Origin: Chrysemys picta bellii
Taxonomy: Eukaryota; Chordata; Testudines; Emydidae
NCBI RefSeq assembly: GCF_011386835.1
Contig: NC_088796.1
Coordinates: 83,969,468 to 84,033,467, forward strand
DNA: 64,000 nucleotides
Direction: 5' to 3'
Shown here: positions 10,809 through 22,130 of the stretch, piece after piece
Numbering within the stretch: the stretch's first letter is position 1
Layout of the letters: each line of letters starts with the position of its first letter
Notes under the pieces: model-generated
What the model saw: only the letters and a program-made list of their open reading frames with translations
Told to the model about the DNA's origin: nothing
The model's database searches: none
Position numbers and translations under genes: made by a program

Positions 10809-10945
10809 GATATTTATTATTTGTATTACCATGGTGCCTAGGAACCCTAGTCATGGACCAGGACTAGCCTATTGTGCTAGGCACTATACAAATAGGGAAC
10901 GGAAGATGGTCCCTGCCCCAAGGAGCTTACAGTCCAAGACAAGAG
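10809..10945 (-). repeat. Old LINE/SINE tail, TATTATTTGTATTAC type
   Basis: Begins TTATTATTTGTATTACCATGG and contains GGACCAGGACTAGCC, TTGTGCTAGGCACTATACAA and AAGGAGCTTACAGTCC. In sense orientation this is the LINE/MIR-like 3' tail with TTGTAAGCTC, a CTAGCACAATGG box and an AATA-rich end. Related copies are at 12283-12408 (+) and 42000-42095 (+). Confidence 0.55.
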
Positions 10946-11039
10946 ACAACAGAAACAATGTGACAATATTGGTGATAGGCAGTGGTCACAATACACCAGC
11001 AGCCTAATCATTGTCAAATTTTTGTAAGTAACATGGCAA

Positions 11040-11345
11040 AGAAGAGTTTGAGGAGGGATTAGAAGCTGCATAATGAGGTAGCTTTGCAGACATTTATTGG
11101 GAGCTCCTCCTAAATGTGAGGGACAGCATGGGAGAAAGCATGCAGGAGCTCGTTTGAAAACTTAACAAGTGGTTGGTGGAGGCTGGCATTATGGGCCGAT
11201 TGGAGGGGAAGTCAACAGCTTGAGAGCGAATGAGAGAGGATAGGTTGGGTGGGGATAGACTGTGGAGGTCCTTGAAAGTGAAACAGGCAGTTTGTTTGGA
11301 GGAGTCTGTAGAGGTATGCAAAGAGGCCATGCCTTTCCTTAGTAC
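11040..11345 (-). repeat. Possible decayed L2-like LINE, antisense
   Basis: Purine-rich stretch (GAGGAGGGATTAGAAGC, GGAGGCTGGCATTATGGGC, GAGGTCCTTGAAAGTGAAAC) of the kind seen where old L2-type LINEs run antisense. No intact coding motif; assignment is tentative. Confidence 0.3.
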
Positions 11346-11406
11346 ATTGGCTAGTTTTTAATTTAAGACAGTAGGAGTTGAGGGTGCTCATAAACTAAAG
11401 CACTTA

Positions 11407-11950
11407 TTCAGGTAACAAACAGATAAAACAGAACTCTTTCTCCCTAAGTTCTTCTCTCCTTTCTCGGTCACTGTGGACAACACCATCATTCTGCCTGTGA
11501 TTCAGGCCTGTAACCTTGGTGTCATCTTTGACTTGGACCTCTCTAGGTGCTTGCATCCAGGCTGCATCTAAATATTTTAGATTCTTTCTGCATAATATCT
11601 CTAAGACATGGCCTTTCCTATCCATTCATACTGCTCAACCTGTCATCCACGCAGTTTGAGTCCCTCCATGGGCTCCCCTTCCTCTGTCACACCAAACATA
11701 AACTACCTCTCTTCAGTTCTGAGGACCTTCAAAACCTGACCCCACTCCACCTATTTGCTCTCCTGCCTCTGACTGGCCCACAATACCAGACTCCATCACC
11801 CATTTGTTAAATTCAAACAAGCACCTTTGTGCTTCCTCCAATGTTACCCCTCACATTTGGAAGGAGCTCCCAGGGAACATTTTGCAAAATTAACTCATTA
11901 TCTTCAAATCCTTCCTCAAAATGCTCTTTTTGCCATGATACCTATGTGAC
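11407..11950 (+). pseudogene. L2-like LINE, RT C-terminal region, decayed
   Basis: Broken translation reads ACNLGVIFDLDLS at about 11503-11543, a typical C-terminal RT segment of L2-clade LINEs. It then passes through the equivalent of the DYCN...LP region (GGGCTCCCCTTCCTCTGTC) and ends in a segment reading SHLEGAPREHFAKL. Stops and frameshifts are frequent. It is old: no poly-A-like end or duplication is visible. Confidence 0.55.
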
Positions 11951-12282
11951 GTTATTGACATAAACTGCAACCACTAATTGCTTGTGTGACTTATGGTTAG
12001 CCAGTGGGATAAAACCAAAGTCTTCTCTGTCTGGCTGATTTGGTGTGCCTTAGAAGTGCAGAAACCCCAGCCTTGGGCTGTAACTGCCCTGCTCTAAGCA
12101 ATTTATCCTGAATTGATACTCTCAGAAGTGTCCCACCAAGGGCAGCATTGTTACAGAAATGCTCTTTTGCCATGATGATACATGACCACAGTTAGGCTAA
12201 GACCACTGCCTATCATGTTGACCAGTATTGTCTCATTGATGGGGGAATACAAGGAAACAACCTGTCTGTATCCAGCTGTCTC

Positions 12283-12408
12283 TTTATACTTGGATTGTAA
12301 GCTCCTTAGAGCTGTCTTTTTGTTTTGTTTGTACAGAGTATAGCACAATGGGGTCTTTGTCCATGACTAGAGCTCCTAGGCACTACAGTAATACAAATAA
12401 TTGATAAT
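12283..12408 (+). repeat. Old LINE/SINE tail, TATTATTTGTATTAC type
   Basis: GGATTGTAAGCTCCTTAGAG, GTATAGCACAATGGGGTC, GAGCTCCTAGGCACTACAG and an AATA-rich end; the same family as 10809-10945 in the other orientation. Confidence 0.55.
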
Positions 12409-12479
12409 ACTAATACACCTTTAACCAACAGACCATTTCTCTCTTAAGATATGTTCAGGGGAGCATTTTAGCTAGTCTT

Positions 12480-12692
12480 TGCTCCTAGCAGCCTAGAGGG
12501 AGTTAACCTCTCTGTAGCTTACATGGTGTAGCTAGCTGCCAGTATCCAAGCTTAGGCAGCTAGCCCCATCCTCCACCAGTGCTGCAACATCCATACTGAG
12601 ACTTTTAGCACTCTAGTTTGAGTTGAATTAGCACAAGTCTGTCTACCTGTGCTGGGAATCGCACCTCCCAGCTGCAGTGTAGACACACCCAG
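12480..12692. repeat. Harbinger-like non-autonomous element, one end
   Basis: The right end reads CAGCTGCAGTGTAGACACACC, close to the inward-read terminal sequence GGGTATGTCTACACTGCAG typical of another MITE family in this window (59828-60053). The interior is rich in CTAGCTGCC/GGCAGCTAG inverted pieces. The left end is degraded. Confidence 0.4.
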
Positions 12693-14548
12693 TCTTCCTA
12701 TGCTTTCTTCCTCCTTTTACACAGCAGAGGGAGCAAGTAAGTCTTCTATGTTTTTATAAGTTTATTGGAATATGGAATGTCATCCTTTATCCATGAAAGG
12801 GAAGATGAAAGCACTGTTTTCTATTTTTGTGACTTCTGTAGGATGAAAACAGTTAAATACAATCTGCACCTTTTTTTAACAAATACCATTGTCATCCTAG
12901 TAAAATAATTCTTGGGGTACCAAACTCTTTGTAGTTTCTTTTGAAAGAAAGACATTTTTGGTCAGAAAATGTTAAAAAATAAACTAAAATTTTATTGGCA
13001 AAGGTAGAAGGACCAGTGATCATAAATGTTGCCAGTCCACCCACACATCACAGCACTAACCCCTTTTAATGTGTTTCCTTTCCATTAAATGATTGTGATG
13101 ATGCACAATGTACATTCACAAGGTTATTTGAGTGTCCTGTCTCTGTGCATGCACTACACAGTCTTGTGCACCCAACCATTTTTTCTCTGACAGCAAGCAT
13201 GACAAATGCTCATTTTAGCATTGTTGTTTTCCCTGCTGTTTAAAGTAAAAATAAAGCTGCCTTCCATAAAGGATTCAGGCTGAAATGTGTAACTGAGGCA
13301 CTTGTAACTGAGGAGGAACTTAGAGTAGGAATGAAAAGACATAATTTCATAAATCCAAAGGGGAGGATGCATTATCAGAACTTTCTGATGAAAGGAGAAT
13401 GATGGACGTGTGCAAAATCACACACATTAGAACATTAAAAATCAGATTAAGCATATAGTTATCAATAAAGCTAAACCTTTTGAAAAATGGAGGTTAGGAG
13501 GGACATTTTAGATGCTAAACCAGGGTCCAGGTGGTCTGCTGAGGACAGATAGGGACTCAGCCTATTTACAGGTATTAAAATGTGAGCAATCATGTTGATT
13601 ATACAGTCAGGCAGCAGACAGGCTCTTGTATCTCCATACTGACATTTTGTTAATTAATATGTTAAATGTCATTATTGCTCTGATACCATCAAAATGCATC
13701 TATCACCAGTCATAAATTATTTCTCAATAAACTGGGCCTTGGAGCATAATTTTATACCTTAGGCACACACATGCTAGTCCCTTTATACCTTTTACTTTCA
13801 TTGAAACAAAGGATTTGGGAGAAAAATAACCACCCACCAGCTGCCAGTATCCTGGATCTTTCTCAGTCAGGCTTTTGGAGAGGGCATCAGACAGAGAAAG
13901 CACTTGTTACTCTGGTGGATTACCTCCTCCTGTCCAAGAGCTGTGCTGCCATTGGCCACTCGGCAGTAGCACCAGAAGGAACACTGTAAGAGTTAATGCT
14001 GTTTTCGCTCCTGCACAGTTTAAGAGCTCCACATGACAATTGCTTTCCCCTTCTACACAGCTCCTACCCTAGAGGGTGGGATGGGATTCTGTTCTCATGC
14101 AGCTTAGGTTCTGGGAAGGAGAAGAAATCACTGCAATCACGTGAAGCTCCTACACTGCTCACACTGCACTGGAATGGTACTTCCCTCCTGGGAGTCTTAG
14201 CTCTGCATGGTGGTTTATTTCTGCACTCTAAGCCTCCCCTTCTCCATCCTGGTTCACTAATGCTCTCTCCTCTTCTATGATCCCTACCTGTTCCTTGCTC
14301 ACACATCCACTTAGGAGCTTTGAGCACCTCTTCCTTCCTTGGCGCACAAACATTCCCTTGTAGCACAGCAGATTCCTCCTGCTCACTATCTGTCCTTCTA
14401 ACTTAAAGGAGAGTCAGCCCCAGTCTCTCTCATGATCCCTCAGCCAACCCCCATAGGCTAGGCATACACCAGGCAGAGTATCTCTACCACATTGTAAATG
14501 TGCACTAATATTTTCATATTGTGGAGTATTTTCAGAATTCCATAAAAG
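12693..14548. other. Unassigned intergenic DNA
   Basis: AT-rich first part, pyrimidine-rich second part (13990-14420). No gene, RNA or convincing repeat family recognised. The frames 13771-13989 and 13996-14280 show no domain. Confidence 0.45.
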
Positions 14549-14690
14549 TGGTGTTGTAGCTGTGATGTTCCTAGAATATTAGAGAGACGTGTGGGTGAAG
14601 TAATGTCTTTTATTGGACCAACTTCTGTTGGTGAAAGAGATGAGCGTTTGAGCTTACACAGAGTTCTTCAGATCGGGGGAAGGTATTCAG
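14549..14690 (-). mobile_element. Divergent PLE tail, second subfamily
   Basis: On the minus strand it reads CTGAAGAACTCTGTGTAAGC, then TCAAACGCTCATCTC, ACCAACAGAAGTTGGTCCAA, TAAAAGACATTACTTCACCC, then TCTCTAATATTCTAGG and a CACAGCTACAACACCAC end. The layout (CTGAAGA box, stem, AAA/GAAA box, then the ACAGCTACAACAC end) parallels the short PLE tails elsewhere in the window. It is an older, separate subfamily. Confidence 0.5.
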
Positions 14691-14803
14691 AGTACCTGTG
14701 AAAGCTCCCAAAACTTGTCTCTGAATGCAAATTCAGAAACGTTTAAAATTTCTGTAGTTGTTACATTATTACAGCACTAATATTGGTTGGTGAAAAAGAC
14801 CCA

Positions 14804-14875
14804 GGGTGAAATCCTGGCCCCATTGAAGTAAATGGCAAAACTCCCATTGACTTCAGTGGGGCCAGGATTTCACCC
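14804..14875. repeat. Palindromic relic
   Basis: Arms GGGTGAAATCCTGGCC... (14804-14828) and ...GGCCAGGATTTCACCC (14851-14875) match at 24 of 25 positions around a 22-nt centre. Probably a remnant of a fold-back DNA element. Confidence 0.7.
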
Positions 14876-14889
14876 CCAGTTTTAAAAAC

Positions 14890-16333
14890 AATAGCAGATA
14901 GAACTAGACTAGTTTGTAAATATGTCAAACTACGTTTCAAACAAAAACAGGCTATAAACACAGAGGATAAAGGAAGTAAACAGGAACAGAGCAATGAAGC
15001 AGAAAAGGGAATTACTAAATTATTTTACATATTTAATAAATAAAAAGGAATTGAATTATGTGGACTTGACTACCAGAGAGTCACTTTTGTCACTACACTT
15101 AATCAACGATAACCAGACTGCAAATATAATCACCTAATCGTTGCTTTTCTCACTAAGCTAGTTTTTCTAAATCTAGGATTTCTCAAATTGTTTTACACCA
15201 AAGTGGTCATATTGGAGAAGAGTAAGCCTCTGCCCTGGGTTTCCAGGAGTGGTCTGGTTTCAGGGACATGTCTTAGCTCCGAGGCAGAATTTTACAAAAA
15301 TCTAATGTTTTGTCTCAGTTGCCATCTTGCATCTTTTTGGCTTCTAAATTTCAATGCAAGTCTGGCAGTGTGGGCAGTACATGTCCTGTCTCTTTGATGA
15401 TTGTGACAGCGGCTGATATTTAGCACATGAAAACATATCTGCCCACATGGAGCTACAATTTCCAGCAGGGTGAGAGGCTATGTAAGAGCAGGACACAGAA
15501 TATGGGGTCATTATGGGGTTGTAGGGTGCAGCACAGACTGTGACCTTAAGCTTATGAGCATAATGGGAGGCAAGGTGGAAGGAGAGACTCGAAAATCTGT
15601 GTTGCAACTAACAGTGCTTCCGTCTAGTCTTAGATATCAACTTGGAGCCTGGAGCAGGAGATTTCCTGAAGTCTATGGAGTCTTGACTGGGCCTGCACTT
15701 GGAAAAGAAAGGAAGATAATTTGAAAACTCATAAAAACAGGAAGACACAGTATAAAGGTCAGAACTCAAGAATAAAAAAACTAATAGGGGATTTAAGACC
15801 AGTAATGGAGCAGGAGTAGAACCTATGGGGAAGGTGGGGGGAAAATATTCCCTAATGGGATTGGACTGGGGGAAATAGGGAGAGAGTCCATTAAGGAGTT
15901 TTGAGGGATGGAAGAAGACTGAGGAAAATGTGATTGCATCTTGTGGTTTGATTTTTGAAAAGACAGTCTCCCTATATTGATGATTCGTTTTTCTCCCCTC
16001 AGTGGAGCATGTAAGAGTTAAGAAAAGAAATTAATTCTTTATCAGAGATGGGCCTGTGCCACAAAATGCAGATTTAGAGCTAGTTCTGGCCCATCTCTAC
16101 TATTACCTTTTTACATAATAATGGCTTTTAACAATAGGACAATAAAAGAGGATCCACTAGTGGAGAACAATGAGTTACAGCTTTAATTTGCTTACCAATT
16201 TTCATAAGTCACCTCACAGAATTACTTGTCTTAAGAGTAAAAGTATTTCAATTTCTTGCAACAAGAGCATTATCATGTAAAATACTAATGTTTTTTAGGG
16301 GAAACACTCTGTATAGGAAGGAAAGCGATACTA
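14890..16333. other. Unassigned intergenic DNA
   Basis: Non-coding sequence; no family recognised. Confidence 0.45.
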
Positions 16334-16446
16334 ATTTAGGGCCAACTTCTGATCTCAGTTAGACTGGTTTAAAATTTGAGTAACTCCACTGAAATCAGTG
16401 GAGGTATTTCAAGTTACACTGGTGCGATTGAGATCAGAAGCTGACC
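16334..16446. repeat. Palindromic MITE-like relic
   Basis: Starts GGGCCAACTTCTGATCTCAG and ends TTGAGATCAGAAGCTGACC, an imperfect palindrome about 110 bp long with central CTCCACTGAAATCAGTGGAG. It belongs to the same style as other short palindromes in this window. Confidence 0.6.
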
Positions 16447-17877
16447 ATTAAATAACAATATTTCCACCAACCTGGCCTTCCACAGGATCAACTTACAAAG
16501 CTCTACACAGTACTCTGATGTATTCTCAGGGTCCAACCTTAGCAACAAGGTTGTCATGGAAACACAATGACACTCTGGGAGGGATGGGGTGAGTTTGCAG
16601 GAATTTTTCATTGAAGCAACTGAGTTTGAATTTGTGAAATAGAAAATGCAAAAGGATATTTTTTGCTCTCATAGGGTAATATAAACATGATACTGTATTA
16701 GCTCTGCAACCACCGAATGCTCAGTATGGAAAATCTAAATGATACGAGCCCATTCCATGTTTGTTTCCTGCAAAATGAATTGAAATAGAGTACAGTCACC
16801 AGTTATTGCTTCCAACACTGCTGGGGATTGTGATTTCTCTGAATATTTACATCAACTATCTGATTCTCCTTTGAAATTTCATAGGGCCGTGTGCTTGTGT
16901 GTGAGAGAGAAAGAATATGCTATATCAGAGATATTTCTTAGAATAGCTACATTGAAGTTGTTGTGGGGTTTTTACTTTATTAAAAAAGCTACTTCTCTTC
17001 CCAAGAAGATGAGATCATAACAGTATTTTTCTTGGCTATAGCCATGCTACCTGAAGTTGTGATCTCATAAATTAAGTAGGACTGGACCTGGTTTGTACTT
17101 GGATAAGAGATAGCTGATAAAATCTAGATAGGATAGAAAATGGATTCAGTAGGTGGCATTTTTCCTTCTTATTATGAACCAATGTCCCCCTAGGGTGCCA
17201 GAGGGCTCGGTAGCATTGGAAGTGCTGTCTTTTATTTGAGAAGTGAAACTGAGGCATTGATCAATCATTTGTGGTCATTAAAAGTCCCATGAGACATTTT
17301 GCAAGAGTAGCGTGTTAACCTTAATGTCCCTGTCAGATTACAATTTGGAAATAACATTCTGTCTACCTAAATACTCTGCAATCATACCTGGCATTCTTCT
17401 CTCATTTTCCTAAACTGTGTAGTGTTGCTATGATGCACTAAACAACTGCCAACTTTCATGTATTGTAGGTGTAATTAGTAGCGCCGATGCCTGTATTTCA
17501 GGTTGCCTAACACTTTCCTTGTAAGTCCTTGTTTACAGTTACCTGTATCTTTGCTAAACTGTAAGTTGTTTTGGCTGAAAGCTTCCATGCTTGATTTCTG
17601 CTTTTTTTCAGGAAAATATCAGCAAAAACTGTTCAGCTACCTACAAGAATGAAGCTATGGAAAAATAGGTGGTTTAACTAATGGTAAAAATATTTTGCAA
17701 CAGTTTCTTATAAGAGCTCTAGCACTCCATTGTTTGGAGCAGGGATTTGAAATTTAGCAGGAATGGTACTGGGATCAGAGAAGTATCTTTTACCGACCCA
17801 GGATGATAACTCAGATTTGGCTAAGTTATAAGTCCCTGAAAATCACCTCTTTCACATGCTCAGTAGAGCCTCTGAGG
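16447..17877. other. Unassigned intergenic DNA
   Basis: Non-coding, no recognisable gene or repeat. Confidence 0.45.
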
Positions 17878-18060
17878 GTATTTCTACACAGCATTTTAGA
17901 GTGAGCCTACAAACCTGGGTCAAAAGACTTGGTCTAGCTGGGCTTGCACTACTGCTCTAAAAATAGCTGTACAAGACAGTGCTTTGAAGTTGTGGTTGAG
18001 GCTGGAGCTCCGGCTCTGAAGCCTAGTTATCTGGATGGTGCAACTTCAAAGCACTGCTAA
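17878..18060. repeat. Harbinger-like non-autonomous element, partial
   Basis: Left end GAGGGTATTTCTACACAGCA resembles the GGGTATGTCTACAC terminal sequence. The interior has an inverted pair: GTGCTTTGAAGTTG (about 17981) against CAACTTCAAAGCAC (about 18041). The right end is not clear. Confidence 0.45.
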
Positions 18061-18299
18061 ACTCTCGTACTTTCCATCTGCATTGAACATACTCCCAGGC
18101 CTCACTGATCCATCATTGGCACTCAACATGCCTCTTGGAGCGTTAGCTCCACAACAGCAGCTACCACTCTTTTGGCCTAGGGGGAATGAGTGCTGTGCTG
18201 GGTGGTAGAAGGAGACTAGCTCTTCCACTGATGATAATTCTGTGCACTTGACAGCCCTTATTGGACAAGACCTTATATCCCTAATTTATGAGAAAGTTA

Positions 18300-18535
18300 A
18301 GTATTATTCCCCAAGGTGTACAAAGTCACATCTGGTTGAGATGGGAATAGAACTCTCTCTTTCTCTCTCTAATATACCAGATGGAAGTTTCATCTACAGC
18401 CACAGTGCCTTTCAGAATGAATGTGCCAAGTCTCTATGTACTTGGCTTCTATTTGTAACCACTAGACCAGATTCCCTTAGAGAACCCAGAATAGAAATCA
18501 AGAATCCTGATTCTCAGCATACTACTGCTGTGTAG
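18300..18535. repeat. Possible tRNA-derived SINE relic
   Basis: Contains GTAACCACTAGACCAGATTC and ATAGAAATCAAGAATCCTG, reminiscent of tRNA-derived SINE segments (TAACCACTAGACC, AACCCAGGAGTCCTG) common in reptiles. Internal CTCTCTTTCTCTCTCT run at about 18353-18369. Boundaries unclear. Confidence 0.35.
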
Positions 18536-18775
18536 CAAATACTGGTGAAAAGTTACTAGTGACGTGTTTCACATCCATCTCTAGTTCCATAGTTCCATAT
18601 TATAGAATTTGTTTGATCAGTTTTCTTTTAAAAATACATAGGAAATTACTAGAAAAATCATTCATAAAAGAATGTTAATGTTGCAAAGTCTGGCACTCAA
18701 AAGTTAGGAAATGCTAGAATTAAAGTTGTCCATGCAACATTAATTTGGTCTCTGTTGTGGAGATGCATTATGATA

Positions 18776-19207
18776 CTGCTATCATGTCCTCTCTCAGTCT
18801 TCTCTTTTCCAAACTAAATTGGGTTTGTTTAGTTTGGAAAAGAGAAGACTGAGAGGGGACATGATAGCAGTTTTCAGGTATCTAAAAGGGTGTCATAAGG
18901 AGGTGGGAGAAAATTTGTTCATCTTAGCCTCTAAGGATAGAACAAGAAGCAATGGGCTTAAACTGCAGCAAGGGAGGTTTAGGTTGGACATTAGGAAAAA
19001 GTTCCTAACTGTCAGGGTGGTTAAACATTGGAATAAACTGCCTAGGGAGGTTGTGGAATCTCCATATCTGGAGATATTTAGAGTAGGTTAGATAAATGTC
19101 TATCAGGGATGGTCTAGACAGTATTTGGTCCTGCCATGAGGGCAGGGGACTGGACTCGATGACCTCTCGAGGTCCCTTCCAGTCCTAGAGTCTATGAATC
19201 TATGATA
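18776..19207 (+). mobile_element. CR1 3' end with 5' inversion hairpin
   Basis: The CR1 3' part in sense orientation: the frame 18819-19091 reads [20 protein letters not shown] and [20 protein letters not shown], the end of the CR1 RT. The untranslated tail follows and ends in TCTATGAATCTATGA. Immediately upstream, 18776-18818 is the inverse of 18828-18870 (42 of 43 positions) with a 9-nt spacer, so the 5' end is an inverted copy of the start of the sense part. Such 5' inversions are attributed in LINEs to twin priming. Confidence 0.85.
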
Positions 19208-19568
19208 GTCTCTAATTACATGATCACATCCTATTGGTTCTACAGGGACCCCTGTCTCTTTCAGTGCACAGGATGGATAGCAAATGAAGTAGAGTGCACT
19301 AAGAAGAGGAAAGGATGTTCCTTAGGGCACTGGACTGGGCCCCAGGAAAGGCAAGTTCTATTCCTGGCTGTACCACAGACTTCCTACGTGATGCATAGTG
19401 ACAAGGAGTGACTAAGGTTGCATGGCCAGTCTTAATTCTGGCATTTTTTTACATTTCACTATGCAATATTTTTATTCCTTTAATGTAGATTTTTGTTTGT
19501 AATAGTGTCTATATGCATAATGGTAGAATTATCAATAATCAGGCAGAAGTGTTCAATAAATATTTCTG

Positions 19569-19570
<2 letters not shown>

Positions 19571-19602
<32 letters not shown>
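19571..19602 (+). repeat. (GT)16 microsatellite
   Basis: Uninterrupted GT run of 32 bp. Confidence 0.95.
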
Positions 19603-19604
<2 letters not shown>

Positions 19605-19639
19605 CAGATGATTTCATCATATGACATCATGATGATGCT

Positions 19640-19862
19640 TTTCCATCCCAATAGTAACTCAAGAGGATGTTAAATAGCTACTAATATTAGACCATTTAAA
19701 ATCAAAGAGTCCAGATAACTTGCATGCAATAGTTTTTTAAAAGAGCTGGCTGAGGAGCTTGCTGGACTGTTAACATTTATTTTCAATAAGTTTTGGACCA
19801 CTGGGGAAATTCCAGAAGATTAGAAGAAAGCTAATTGTGCCAATATTTTGAAAGGGTAAATG
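19640..19862 (+). pseudogene. CR1-like RT fragment, N-terminal side
   Basis: Broken translation gives SKSPDNLHA, then KELAEELAGLLTFIFNKFWT and TGEIPED, matching the CR1-clade segment before the RT fingers. It is short and contains stops. Confidence 0.6.
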
Positions 19863-20988
19863 GATGCAGTTCTCAGTGGCACAGACAGGTGATATCACCT
19901 CTCAAGTTCCAACATGAGTACCTTCTGGAGGACTCTGTCAATCCACATACATGAAAGGCACAAAATTAGAGTGGCCATGCATTCTTGTTATAAGGATTTT
20001 TTTCACACCTTTTTCTTCATTTCTGACTTGTCTGTTTAGCTTTAATGGGGGCAGAATCAGATATGGTTAGTATAGAATTTGATGTGGCAGTTCTTTACTT
20101 TTACATGGTTTACTCAATTTAATACATTGATTTGGGAATAAAGTATTGCAAGAAGTAAATCCAGGAGCACACAGGAACAGATCTAATGCTATTTATTGTA
20201 GTGGGCAGGGTTATTTTGAACACGTAACACAGAATTTCATATAGGGCTAGCTTGTGACTTGCCCTAATGCAGATGAATACGGGGCAATAGATTTCTCTAT
20301 TTGTAAGGCCACGTTTTTAGGGCTACCCAGATCTTAGTCAAAAATGATAACAGGCCTACAGGCCTTTGTGACTTGAAGATGTAGTGGTGTCCACAGTGAT
20401 AGAGAATGTGGGAGAGTTGATGGGGAATGACCAAGTATTCAGTTTTGCCATGTTAAGTTTAAGATGGTAACTGGAGTTCCAAAAAGAAATATCAGAAAGA
20501 CAGGCTGAGATAGTAGAACAGATGTAGATAGTGTCAGGATCCTGCTGCTGAACCCAGGCCTGGTAGGTCCCTAGACAACATCACTAGCTTCTGTGCCACA
20601 GCAGCAATGCTGAACCACTTCCCTTGACTAGCAGCCTTAATGCTAGGGGTCTACAGTTCCACAGAAGTCACACCCCAAAAGCCCCTGATTGGCTGGGCAG
20701 GCAGCATTCTCATTGGATACCTGGACTACATAAACACCTCAATAGGAAGAGGAAGTTGTCTGAGCAACCAGCCAATGTCTGCTGGTTGCTGCCTTGCCTG
20801 ACTCTGCCCTGCTACTTGGCTTAGCCTTGTCTTCCTATCCTGCCGACCCAAACCCTTGGATTGGATATCCTGGCTACCCACCCCCATGAGAACTCTGATC
20901 ATTGGCTTTGACTGCCTCTAATACTGATGGATCTCCCCGCTACCAGATCACCTGTGCACCACTTGACTATGGCTGTGATTGGCCCTAA
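19863..20988. other. Unassigned intergenic DNA
   Basis: Non-coding; a moderately GC-rich stretch at 20530-20990 with no recognised family. Confidence 0.4.
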
Positions 20989-21600
20989 CCAGTTTCAGCC
21001 ACTGGGCATTACACATAGGTAGATTTGTGAGTTATCAGCATAAAGATGGCAGTTAAAGCCATACTTGCAGATAAGAACATCAAAAGCTAAGATATAGAGG
21101 AAGAAAAGGAGGGAAACAAGGACAGAGCTTTGGGAGACACCTACAGAAAAAGAGAACCACTAATAAGACACTGAAAGACTGATCAGAGAAGTAGAAGAAC
21201 CATGAGAAGACAAAATCGCATATGCCAATAGGAACAAAATTTCAAGAAATAGGGAGAGGTCAAGCAGGATAAGGATAGAATACTGAATTTTAGCCACACA
21301 AAGTTTCTTAGAGACTTTTAGTGAGAGCACTCTCTAAAAGTCTCTCAGAAACTTTAGTGGCATGTAGAGGGCAAAAGCCAGATTGGGGATGTTTAAGAAT
21401 GAATTACAAGAAAAGAACTCCAGACAGCAGATGTAGACACAATTTTCAGTGAGTTAAGAGATGAAAAGGAGAAGAGAGATCAGGTGAAAATTTTAGGAGG
21501 AGGTATAGTCAAGGGTGGGTTTTTTAAGATAGGGATTGTGCTGGTACTGGGGAGAGGAAGAAACCTGAAGTGAGAGATGTGGTGTTCAGTAATCAGTTAA
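20989..21600 (-). repeat. Decayed L2-like LINE, antisense
   Basis: Purine-rich sense strand with GACAGAGCTTTGGGAGACACC and AAGCCAGATTGGGGATG, the pattern of an antisense L2-clade RT. CAGTTAAARCCATACTTGCA recurs at both ends (21049 and 21596) with about 547 bp between. Internal AAAGTTTCTTAGAGACTTTT is repeated in altered form next to it. Confidence 0.4.
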
Positions 21601-22130
21601 AACCATACTTGCAGATAAGAGATGGGCCCAAAGTCTTGGAACTGCCTCACTGAATAACAAGGGTCTCTTTCAAACTCCCTCTGCATAACAGAAAATGGGC
21701 CTCTGGGAAGCTATACTTCAACATATAGTTCTCATACCACATCTGCCTTTTCCAGCCAAAACTCTAACAAAACCACTCAACAGGCAATTCCAAAAACTTC
21801 TATAACTAACCTACTAACTAAACTTACTACCAATGTTTGATTAACTTCTGAAGTGCCTTGCGCTGTCACTTGGTCTTTCAGGTTGCCCTTGAAATATTGG
21901 TATTACTGTTGTCAGGAGCTCGTAAGTCCATTTGTTCTGGTGCTGTCGTGTCCTAAGGCTTGGTTGCTTTGAACTGTTGTGGTTGTTGCCTAATTGAGAT
22001 CTTCTCAGGCAAAGGGGCCAACTCATGCCCCTTATTTCTCTCCCTTCAGGAAGCTGGAGAAGGCATTGCCTATTCTTCCTCAGTACATGTCTGGAATGAC
22101 AATCTTGTAAGACACTGGGGCAACTTCATG

